From positions 266,944 through 330,943 of the forward strand of contig JAKUCV010001413.1 in NCBI GenBank assembly GCA_028386065.3: DNA of 64,000 nucleotides, written 5' to 3'. A program made the position numbers and the translations under genes. This document shows positions 9,819 through 19,429 of this stretch, piece after piece (position 1 is the first letter of the stretch; each line of letters opens with the position of its first letter). The stretch comes from Turnera subulata (lineage: Eukaryota > Streptophyta > Magnoliopsida > Malpighiales > Passifloraceae). The notes under the pieces are model-generated. The model was not told where the DNA came from and ran no database searches. It saw nothing but the letters and a program-made list of their open reading frames with translations.

Positions 9819-12800
9819 TGTTCAAGCTTGGTCCTAGTCACCACCTTGGTCAACATATCTGCAGGATTCTCCGAAGTCAAAATTTTGTAGAAGTATCTCT
9901 TCTTCTTCGAGAATCTCCCTCACAAAATGATAGCGAACATCGATATGCTTCGTCCGTGCATGAATGACTTGATTCTTCGCTAAATGAATAGCACTCTGAC
10001 TGTCAGAATATACTACAAGTTGTTTCTGACCAACCCCCAAGTCTTTGAGCAACCCATGGAGCCAAATTGCCTCCTTCACAGCTTCTGTAATAGCCATATA
10101 CTCTGCCTCCGTTGTAGACAAATCCACCGTTGACTGTAAAGTAGACTTCCAACTAATAGGGGCTTTTGCTAAAGTGAGCAAATAGCCCGTCGTCGATCTT
10201 CGCTTATCCAAATCTCCTGCATAGTCAGAATCACAATATCCAACCACTTCTTGACCAAGTGATTCATCCTTCTCAAACATTAAGCCAACATCTACGGTAT
10301 CTTTGATATACCGAAGAATCCATTTCACAGCTTGCCAGTGACCTCTGCCGGGATCATGCATGTATCTGCTCACAACACTAACAGCTTGTGAAATATCTGG
10401 TCTCGTACACACCATTGCATACATCAAACTTCCAACTGCATTAGCATATGGGATCTTCGTCATGTACTCTCGTTCTTCTTCTTTCTGTGGAGATAACTGG
10501 CAGCTAAGTTTCAAATGAGGGGCAAGTGGAGTACCTACAGGTTTTGATTCCTCATTCATATCAAAACGTTGTAGTACTTTCTTCAAATACTGCTTCTGTG
10601 TTAGCCAAAGCTTGCCTCTCTCTCTATCCCTGCTTATCTCCATGTCGAGAATCTTTTTGGCTTCTCCCAAATCCTTCATCTCAAACTCTTTACTCAACTG
10701 AGCCTTTAGCTTGTCAATTTCAACTTGGCTCTTTACAGCTATCAGCATGTCATCAACATATAAGAGTAGGTAGATGTAGGACCCATCTTGAAGTGTGCTC
10801 AAATACACACAATGGTCGTATTTGCTCCTTGTGTACTTCTGACCCAACATAAACTTGTCAAATCGTTTGTACCACTGCCTTGGAGATTGCTTCAATCCGT
10901 ACAACGACTTGTCTAGTTTGCACACCCAATTTTCTTTACCAGCAACTTTGTATCCATCGGGCTGAGTCTTATAGATTTCCTCCTTCAAGTCATAGTGTAA
11001 GAACGCAGTCTTCACATCAAGTTGAGCTAGCTCCAAATTCAACTATGCTACCAAGGCCAACATAACTCTAATGGAGGAATGCTTCACAACTGGAGAAAAA
11101 ACCTCATTATAATCAATTCCCTCCTTCTGAGAGTAGCCTTTAGCCACCAATCTTGCCTTGTAGCGAACATTATTCTTGTCAGGAAATCCTTCTTTCTTAG
11201 CAAATACCCATTTGCATCCAATTGCCTTCTTTCCCTTCGGTAGTTGTGTCAGCTTCCATGTCTTGTTCTTCTGAAGAGATTTCATCTCCTCCTCTATTGC
11301 CTCTTTCCAACTGCTACTTTCAGAACTCCGAATGGCTTCTGAAAAAGTGGAAGGAACATCATCGACGACTGGAAGTGCATAGGCCACCGTTTCAATGAGA
11401 CGTTCTGGTTTTCTTCTTTCTCGTCTCGGTCTACTAGTGGCAATTGACTCGAACTGCTGCGTAGGTTCTTGTGCCGGAACCTCTTCTTCATCTGACTCTT
11501 CCTCTGTCAATGGAGAGTCACCATTTTTGCTCTTAGTTGGGAGCAGCATAGTAGGCTCAAACTCCACCTGCTGTGAAGTACCGCCAGCTTCTTCTGGATT
11601 TATCTTAGTCAACATGGCAGATACATCAAAGGTAACATCCCTGCTGATAATAGTCTTCTTTGCCTCTAGAGACCAAAGACGGTATCCCTTCACTCCAGCA
11701 TTAAGACCCATAAATAGAGCCTTCTTTGCTCGTGGATCTAACTTTGATTCATTCACATGGTAGTATGCAGTGGAGCCAAAAACACGTAAAGAATCATAAT
11801 CTGTAGCAGGTTTTCCGGACCATACCTCTAAAGGGGTCTTGCCACCTAAAGCAGAATGTGGCAACCGATTAACAAGATGTTGAGCATATGTCACAGCCTC
11901 AGCCCAAAAATTTTTGCCTAGCCCAACATTAGACAACATACAACAAACTTTCTCCACCAATGTCTTGTTCATACACTCTGACACCCCGTTCTGCTGTGGT
12001 GTTTTTTTGACCGTGAAGTGTCAAACTATGCCACAATCTTGGCATATCTTCAAGAAAGGATCACTCGTATATTCTCCACCATTGTCTGTTCGGAGAACTT
12101 TAATCTTTCTTCCTGTCTGATTCTCAACCTGAGTTTTCCATTTATGGAAAATCCAAAGCACCTCATCCTTCTTCTTCATTGTAAACACCCACACTCTTCT
12201 GGAAAAATCATCATCAAAAGTGACAAAATAGTGTCTACCTCCAAGGGATGGAGTCTTGGCAGGTCCCCACACATCTGAATGCACATAGTCTAAAATCCCC
12301 TTGGTATCATGGATAACAGTGCCAAACTTGACTCTTCGTTGCTTTCCCAGAATACAATGCTCACAAAATTCCAATTTGCAAGTCTTCGTACCTTTCAACA
12401 ATCCCTGCTTGGCAAGAATTTGCAAGAATTTTTCACCAGCATGTCCCAAACGCATATGCCACAGCTTTTTTGCCTCTGCATCTTTCTTGCTTCCAGAAGT
12501 TACTGCTGCAACTGCCCCAATTACTGTACTACCTTGGTAGTAATACAAATTATTCTTCCTCACGCCTTTTAACATCACCAAAGCTCCTGACGTTGCTTTA
12601 AGAATTCCATCTCGGATAGTGACAACTAGGTCTTTTGATTCTAAGGCCCCCAAAGAAATGAGATTTTTCTTCAACTCTGGAACATATCGAACATCTCTTA
12701 AAATTCTGGTGGATCCATCATGATTTTTCAGCTTGATTGAACCTATCCCGACTGTTTTATATGGATTGTCATTGCCCATGAAAACAACCCCGCCATTGAG

Positions 12801-13790
12801 CTCTTCAATGTCAAAGAACCATTCTCGAATGGGGCACAAATGGTAGGTGCAACCAGAATCCAAAATCCACTCATCAACATGTGAAGTTGGAGGTGAAGCA
12901 ACCAAAGAAGTATCTGACTCTGCATCACTCTTGCATTCTGCAACATTTGCATCTTGTGGAGTCTTTCACTTCTTTTTCAACTTCGGACAGTCTTTTTTCC
13001 AATTCCCTTTCTCATGACAAAAGGCACATTCATCTTTGGCAACTCTGCTTCTCAACTTGGATCTTCCTCTTCTCCCCATTGACTGGCTTTGCTGTCGTCC
13101 TCTAACCACTAAAGCTTCATCTGCTGCAGTTGCTTTGCTCTTCATTTTGTCCTGCTGTCTCAACTCATGACTGTACAAAGCCGAACATACAGCCTCTAAG
13201 GATACATTTTCCTTCCCATGAAGTAATGTTGTCTCCAAGTGCTCGAACTCTTCGGGAAGAGAAGATAACAGCATCAAAGCCAAGTCTTCGTCTTCAAATA
13301 TAACATCCAAATTGAACAGGTCTGCTACTAAGAAAAATTTGTCTCATTACACAAGTAAGTAGCATCTTGGACCAGCTATGAGCTTGGCCTTGTTAGAGAA
13401 GAAGTAGTGAAGCTTATTTTGACCACTTTTCTTCAAGAAAGTGTCTTCCAATGCCTTCCACAGTTTGTGTGCAAAAACTTCATTTTTGAAAGCATATTTC
13501 TGCTCCCTGGACAAGCATGATCGAATTGTTTCGCACTCCAACTTGTTTACATCGGCCCACTCCTTGTCACTGATATTCTCAGGTTTTTCTTCTTCAATAG
13601 CAACATCAAGTCCCTGCTCGAACAGCGAGTCAAGAACCTCACACTGCCACATGCCAAAATGACCGGTACCGTTAAATATCTCCACAGCAAGCTTCGAACT
13701 AGATACTGGGATCCTTGACCATCTGGATGTGGAAACCATCTCTCCTGACTGTGTACTTGATGTAGCCTGTTTTGAACCTGCTTCCGCCAT
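9819..13790 (-). pseudogene. copia A gag-pol polyprotein, with stops and a replaced segment
   Basis: The ATG at 13790 opens a gag (MAEAGSK...). Near 13310-13400 about 75 bp that are present in copia B are replaced by other sequence, ending the first frame. Gag continues to a zinc knuckle CAFCHEKGNWKKDC in which the metal-binding His is Asn. A TGA near 12966 follows. The next frame has protease DSG (ILDSGCTYH), the GAG-pre-integrase H...H...CEHC and an integrase core with RTDNGGEY, then a TGA at about 12018. Another frame carries the rest of integrase and the start of RT to a TAG at 11043. The last has YVDD, DMEISRD and RNase H (TTEAEYMAI, YSDSQSA). Similar in layout to tobacco Tnt1. Not functional. 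Confidence 0.9.
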
Positions 13791-13861
13791 TACAAAATCA
13801 AAAGATAGTATTCAACAATTTCAAATAGCCCATAGGACAAACCTTCGGCTCCGCTACCACT

Positions 13862-14434
13862 TGTTAGGAAAAACTCGGGTAATTTCCCCACTACAACAAA
13901 CTAGTGAATTGAACTGATTCGATAATTCCCAGGAAAGATGGCCTAGCCTATCTCCTTAGACAGAATTATCATTCCATGATAAATCCCCAGGAAAGACTGG
14001 AGGAACAGTGGTTCACTTAAAACCCAGCCTCGTAGACAGGACTCACTTGCACAGTGTTATAATTCACAACCTATACCCGACAAAGGCGGATTAGCCGGTC
14101 AACAAATTAAACAAGGCAGCTTTGCCAGCCAAGAAAGAAATAAAGCGGCTTAACCAGCCACAAAGAGATAAGGCGGCTTAGTCGGCCAATGTTGAATACT
14201 AAACAAATAAACAAATGCGGAAATTAAAGGAGAAATATTAAAGAAAGAACACACTCAAAAATTGATAACGGAGTTCGGCCAATTTTGCCTACGTCTCCGG
14301 AGCACCACTAGAAAAGGACCTGCTCTTTTTACTAGGAGAAGAAGATTATTTAGTACAATTGTTAGGATACAATTGTACTCTAATTTTTTGGATGATTTAC
14401 TAAGGCAAGGGGGAGTTCTATTTATAGCAAAACA

Positions 14435-14476
<42 letters not shown>

Positions 14477-14525
14477 GCTCAAACTCCACGATGTGGGATT
14501 CAAGAAAAGCAACACTATTCCAACA
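13862..14525 (-). repeat. copia A 5' LTR
   Basis: 664 bp. Longer than its partner mainly because of a run of 38 C on the + strand at 14437-14474; the other LTR has only 5 C there. Confidence 0.9.
14437..14474. repeat. 38-bp poly(C)/poly(G) tract in copia A LTR
   Basis: An uninterrupted run of 38 C between AACAAA and AAGCTC. It creates the Pro-rich and Gly-rich ORFs seen in this area, which are not genes. Length may be affected by sequencing or assembly. Confidence 0.85.
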
Positions 14526-14647
14526 ATGATCACAACAGTCGATCAAGTGTTGAGGTTGGATTTGGGGAATAAGGTTTGCAAAGTGCTTGATCTCCAAGAA
14601 CAATCACCACCTTATTGGTCTTGGGGTGAATCCCCAGCATATGTTGA

Positions 14648-16224
14648 TGTAAGTTTCCTAGAAGCTATTACGACATTCATAATGAGCTAGACATGCTGCG
14701 GAAGCTAGGAAACTAAACCAAGAACCACATGTGAAGCATATAAACCGTATAACAAAATTTCGTACCTTGTTCGGTTGAGGTCTTTCACCCAACTGATGGA
14801 ACGAATCATCTAGACCAAGACGAAGGCTGGAACGAATCAGTTAGAGCAAGAAGAAGACCCGCTCCTCTACGGTATCCACACGAACCGTGTCCTTCTCGGA
14901 ATCGTCACACGAATCCAAGAACCGAGCACTCCCACTTGATGTGCTAGCAACAAGGTAGGAGCTAGTGTGTGTTTGGATGCTCTTGCTTCTTTCACAAAGA
15001 AGAAGAACTGAAGGGAGGTGTTTTCAGAGAGTTTTTGGGGCTGCCAAAAACGTGGTGAAGGGGATGAGGATGAGCTGAATAATCTGATCATCAAGCTCCA
15101 CCCCATCCAAAAGCTCATTAGTGGAGGTAATGGCCAACACCTTGGCCCCATTGCCCATTACCCACCATTATCATGTCAAGACACAATAATACTCCACTAA
15201 CCATTGTCATCATGCATAGCACCTAAAGAGGCACAATCATGCAGACAATAAGTGAGCCAACCAGCCCAAAAACGACCTGGTTCAACCATGGTCCAACCAC
15301 GGTCCAACCACACCCGGTCCAACCATGGTCCAACCACGGTTCGACCATCTGCTCGAATCATCGGTTCTATGTGTGTGACCCTGTAGGCACTTGTAACGTC
15401 CGGCAATGATTGTAAAATCTCATTTTACAATCATAAACAAAGAGCGGCGTCTAGCAACACATCATTGCTACCCGAACGACAAGATCAGAACTGATTCACT
15501 ATGCCTCGGAATATGTCATCGTCCTTTCGTCACATTATCAAGATTAGACCGAGACATGGAAACGTCAATCTCGTATATGTCTAATCTATGTTTCTTGATC
15601 CTCGAGTTAACTGTATAAAACGGATACCCGTGATATCACCATATCACATAATCCGAGCGTGGCCACGCATTTAACAGTTCAACTCTATCAAGAAACCTAC
15701 TCGATAATATACCCGTTATATAGGTCGGACGAATCCCCTCTTGATCAATCAAAACCCACTACATACTAGGCATATACCCGATGATTACCCTTATGTCCAC
15801 CCAGTTACGGATGACTAGGAATAATATCAAAGTACATGATTCATATGTTGGATACCTTGACGATCTCAGGTCGGAGGACAATCACATCTATAAGAAACGC
15901 TATCGACATACATATAACGTTCCATGTAGCGTTCTTATATGGGTCGGTCCAGTCCACAAGTTCTCCAACTTGTACCCGTATGTAGAATTCATATCACATA
16001 TGCAATTCTCAACATACGCTAGTCTTAACTTATTATTACAACCCATCCGTAATAATAACCGACTAGGGACATTTAAGAATATACATATCAAATATATATA
16101 TACTAGGGTTATAAGTATGTGCAAGCGTTTATCTCATAAACGATACTTATTGGAATAACCTTAAAGTGTATCTACATGACTATAAATAATCATCCATGAT
16201 TGGCTTTTGGGCATATTACTAACA
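14648..16224. mobile_element. Solo LTR (1577 bp) with 5-bp TSD
   Basis: It starts TGTAAG and ends CTAACA (TG...CA), flanked by GTTGA at 14643-14647 and 16225-16229. Removing it joins the F-box 3' end ATATGTTGA to AACGTTA. No polyprotein is found on either strand and no internal LTR pair is visible, so a solo LTR left by LTR-LTR recombination is the best reading; a small non-autonomous element is possible. The family is unknown to me. Short repeats such as CCAACCACGGTCCAACCA lie near 15290-15340. Confidence 0.8.
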
Positions 16225-16396
16225 GTTGAAACGTTAATTTAACCTCATGGTTGGTAAGAACTTTTGGTCATGAATAAATTAGAGGAGATTCTAGACGGTT
16301 ATTTTTTTTATACAATTTTCTTTTTTCAATTTTCCATTTGTTTAAGTTTTCGGTTTGATGAGTGGCCGCGGAACAGTTTGCAATACATATATGATT

Positions 16397-16851
16397 GGGT
16401 CAATCATATTTTTGATCCTTGTGTTTATCGTTTTAAGCATTTTTCATCCTTGTGTTACAAAATGGACATTTTTCATCCCTGTGTTGATTTTTCGGGACAT
16501 TTTTTATTTTTTCCTGGTTTTCCGAAAAGAAAATGTTGACGTGTCAATTAAAAAAATAACACATCAGCTATGTGGGCCCAAATTTAACTTGAAAACACCA
16601 AACCCAAAACTCGTGGGCAAAAACGGGTTGGCTGGTGTAATATGAGTTGTGTGGTTTCAGTTTAATGTGGGCCCATATAGCTGATGTGTCAATTTTAAAA
16701 TTGACATGTCAGCATTTTATTTTCGAAAAATCGGAGAAAAAAGAAAAATGCCCTAGAAAATCAACAAAGGGATGAAAAATATCCATTTTGTAACACAAGG
16801 ATGAAAAATGACCAAATCGAAAAACATAAGGATCAAAAATATGATTGACCC
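16397..16851. mobile_element. Mutator-type MITE with long terminal inverted repeats (455 bp)
   Basis: The first about 160 bp (GGGTCAATCATATTTTTGAT...) are repeated in inverted form at the end (...ATCAAAAATATGATTGACCC). A perfect 10-bp duplication ATATATGATT flanks it (16387-16396 and 16852-16861). Long inverted repeats plus a 9-11 bp TSD is the Mutator-like pattern. No coding capacity; the short ORFs on both strands are mirror readings of the arms. It sits just 3' of the F-box pseudogene ending at 16257. Confidence 0.88.
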
Positions 16852-17094
16852 ATATATGATTCCTGTGCATGTGACATGGTGATGTTATTGACATTGACAT
16901 GAGTTTAGCCCAAGGGATAAACAGCTTGGTTTTGCTTAAGCAAGTTTGGAATTTGAATCCTTAATTATAATGCGGATCGATTTTGCTTACTCAATATTCA
17001 TCCATTGAATACTATTTGTAATGTTTTTTTTTTTTCTGATACCACACTATTTGTAATGTGCTTCTCAATTTCGTATCAATAAAATTTATTTGGC

Positions 17095-17570
17095 ATTTAA
17101 AAGAAGAAATCCTCCCAAATTTTGAAATGTTGGTATCACCGCATGGTTGGTAAGAAGTTTAGGGGATATATATGTCGTGCAGGCAATGAATAAACAGAAG
17201 AATTTAGAATAATTCTTCTGAAGTGGATCCGAGTAGTAGGCGGCTCGGTTTTGACCTTGGGGTTTTGTTCCAGTTGAACTAGAATAATTCTCATAACCTT
17301 GGGTTTTAGCCTTAGTGGAACTAGAATAATTCTCATATCCTGGTTTCGTTCAGGTTTGGGGTATTGTAGAACCAAACTAACTATGAGGTATGGTCAATGA
17401 AGGAATATGGTGTATGTCTCTTTTGGACCAAAGTGATGATATTCATGCCATCTATATATATTCCAAAAAATCTTTGTGGTTCCGTCATTATTCTATAAGA
17501 TGAGGGATGGCAAAATCTTGATCCTCACAGATGAGGAAGAGCTGTAATTAAGTGGAGGATGGGCTTTCTT
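17095..17570 (+). pseudogene. Scrambled F-box relics
   Basis: EMLVSPHGW (about 17122-17150) is the F-box family C-terminus with its 3' flank. Then 17375-17560 has EVWSMKEYGV, a decayed GASWTK-like segment and a GEIL-like piece, that is, an earlier part of the same domain. The order is inverted relative to a gene, so two copies abut. At 17225-17345 a unit of about 60 bp containing GAACTAGAATAATTCTCATA is duplicated in tandem. Confidence 0.55.
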
Positions 17571-17639
17571 GTTGGAACTCCACCATATTGTGCTTTGTGC
17601 TTTGCTTAACGAACCTCCACTCCAAAGAAGTAACTCATC

Positions 17640-18170
17640 CGGCCTAGATGCCGAATTTGAAAATTACAAATTGGGAACTAACTGATTTTGTAATTATCAC
17701 CGCATTGATGGTAGGAATTTTATGAGACCAATCGCTCACATTATGTGCTTTCTATGACATTAGTTTGATGCGCGCGCTACTGTACTTTTTTTTTTTTCAA
17801 GAATCAACAATTTTAATTGATAAACTGAATTAGAGTAATGACTCTAACAGTGATACAAACATAGAAGAACTAAAAGGAGGAACGGATTCCCCAAAAATTA
17901 CAAAGTAATTGAGTACAGATTGCATGACTTAAGAGGAGCCAAGCCACAAATCTGCACTAATGTCAGCAAAACACACCATCAGGGGAGAGAAAGAGTAGCA
18001 TTGACAAAACGACATCTTGAGCACCCCCTTTACCTTGGTTGTCCGCTTCTTTTTCGTTAAGCAAAAAGGGATCCCCTCTGAACAATTTCATAATTCTGAA
18101 TCTCGCTGCAATACAATTTTGTTGAGGCGGTTGCGCCTGGCCTGTATATATTTTATTTCTTTTTTGCAAA
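17640..18170. repeat. Second copy of the window's first segment: F-box tail plus LINE 3' end
   Basis: 17700-17785 (ATTATCACCGCATTGATGGTAGGAATTTTA...) is the paralogue of 62-150, and the LINE tail beginning with the poly-T at 17788 parallels 153-400. The LINE portion (- strand, 17788-18165) encodes the end of a decayed RNase H region and has its poly-A at the left. Because the same LINE sits at the same place behind the same F-box tail, this is a duplicated segment, not two insertions. The A-rich tract at 18168-18182 closes it. Confidence 0.7.
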
Positions 18171-18241
18171 AAAAAAAAAACCCATAATAGGTTTGAGATT
18201 GGTATAAGCCTAAATTGATATTATTTGGTCCCAAAATCTTC

Positions 18242-18248
18242 TATAAAT
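18242..18248 (+). promoter_or_regulatory. TATA box (class-2 F-box promoter)
   Basis: TATAAAT within CTTCTATAAATATCAA, preceded by CCCATAATAGG, as in the promoters at 7.99 and 35.35 kb. It lies about 185 bp upstream of the ATG codons at 18427 and 18430. Confidence 0.6.
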
Positions 18249-18770
18249 ATCAAACCCTATAGAGCTAAACTATCGCAGTCGGTTAGAAATTCATAAAGTA
18301 CTTATTCTATTCGCAGTCCACGAATCCTAGTGTTTCCAGGCTTGACGCTTGTTTGCACCAATTGGTATATATAAATTCATTCATCATCAGAGAGTAATCA
18401 CGCAACGCAAGGCAAGTCATCGAAGAATGATGAGTAAAAGGTAGGCAGGAAGTACTCCCGGTGGATGTGATAGAGGATATTCTATGTAGAATCCCAGCCA
18501 AGTCTGTATCCAAACTATGTAGTGATCTGATCTATAGTCCTAGGTTCATGAAACGTCACTTCAACCACGCCCCGTCCAATAATAATAACCCTAATAACCT
18601 CTTCCAAGTCAAGGATATCGATCCAAAATCAAGAAAGTACTTGTGGCATGTCAAATATCTAGAAGAAAATGGTGATGGATCTTTGGTCAATATCATCATT
18701 AACAGTGGCTGCTACGGAGAACTATGCAGGCTTTGGTTACCTCCAATACCTTTAATAAAGGAGGACAAAC

Positions 18771-19352
18771 TGTTGGGGAAACTCGGGTAATTTCCCTACC
18801 ACAACAAACTAGTGAATTGAACTGATTCGATAATTCCCAGGAAAGATGGCCTAGCCTATCTCCTTAGACAGAATTATCATTCCAAGATAAATCCTCAGGA
18901 AAGACTAGAGGAACAATGGTTCTCTTAAAACCCAACCTCTTAGACAGGACTCACTTGCACAGTGTTATAATTCACAACCTATACCCGACAAAGGCGGCTT
19001 AGCCGGCCAACAAATAGAACAAGGCGGCTTTGCCAGCCGACAAAGAGATAAGGCGGCTTAGCCGGCCATTGTTGAATACTAAACGAATAAACAAATGCGG
19101 AAATTAAAGGCGGAACAATAAAGAAAGAACACACTCAAAAATTGATAACGGAGTTCGGCCAATTTTGCCTACGTCTCCAGAGCACTGCTTTTTTAATAGA
19201 AGAAGAGTTAGTACAATTGTTAGGATACAATGTACTCAAATTTTGGGATGATTCCAAAGGGACGTGAGGGGTCTTATTTATAGCCTTTTCCAACCCCTCA
19301 CTCCCACTTTCTAATAGATGTGGGATACAAAACACCACATCACTATTCAACA
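18771..19352 (-). repeat. copia B 3' LTR
   Basis: 582 bp. It contains the repeated AAGGCGGCTTAGCCGGCC motif and a CTTATTTATAGCC TATA-like region. It is followed on the inner side by the purine tract CCAAGGTGGAGAT on the - strand. Confidence 0.9.
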
Positions 19353-19429
19353 ATCTCCACCTTGGTGTTTTTGTAGTCCCACCAGACCTCTATCTTCTCA
19401 ACCATACAAAGAACAGTGCTTCCAACTTA

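Larger units (their letters stand above)
9131..14525 (-). mobile_element. Ty1/copia retrotransposon A, complete but mutated
   Basis: LTRs at 9131-9763 (3' LTR) and 13862-14525 (5' LTR) start TGTT(G/A)GG and end CCAACA. A perfect 5-bp TSD ATGAT lies at 9126-9130 and 14526-14530. Inside, on the - strand, are a primer-binding site next to the 5' LTR (TGGTAGCGGAGCC, at about 13848-13860), gag, protease, integrase, reverse transcriptase and RNase H in copia order, and a purine tract AAGGTGGAGATT before the 3' LTR. The LTRs differ at about 30 of 630 positions by eye. It belongs to the same family as copia B and inserted into the 3' part of an F-box gene. Confidence 0.95.
8137..16257 (+). pseudogene. 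F-box gene broken by a copia element and a solo LTR
   Basis: The ATG at 8137 (MNKAGRLQQELP) is followed by a deletion of the F-box core: ELP joins directly to AKF, losing the LDVVEEILCRIP part. A further loss of about 7 bp near 8222 shifts the frame. A long frame then runs to 9035: YLEDDDDGSLVNNIINNGCL, GSCDGLLWMV, WNPLTREYRELPYL, YGLAYDPCTDDYKLIRGV, ending at TAG where paralogues have Trp (GASWTK). The sequence continues to GEIVM, is cut by copia A (9131-14525), resumes with QVLRLDLGNKVCKVL...WGESPAYVD, is cut again by a solo LTR (14648-16224), and ends VETL-stop-PHGW at 16257. Clearly dead. Confidence 0.88.

Noticed and set aside
14255..14690. Pro-rich and Gly-rich ORFs around 14.4 kb
   Set aside because: Created by the 38-bp poly-C tract inside a copia LTR.
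15781..16158. 125-codon ORF and its antisense partner
   Set aside because: They lie within the solo LTR defined by TSD GTTGA; no recognisable motif.
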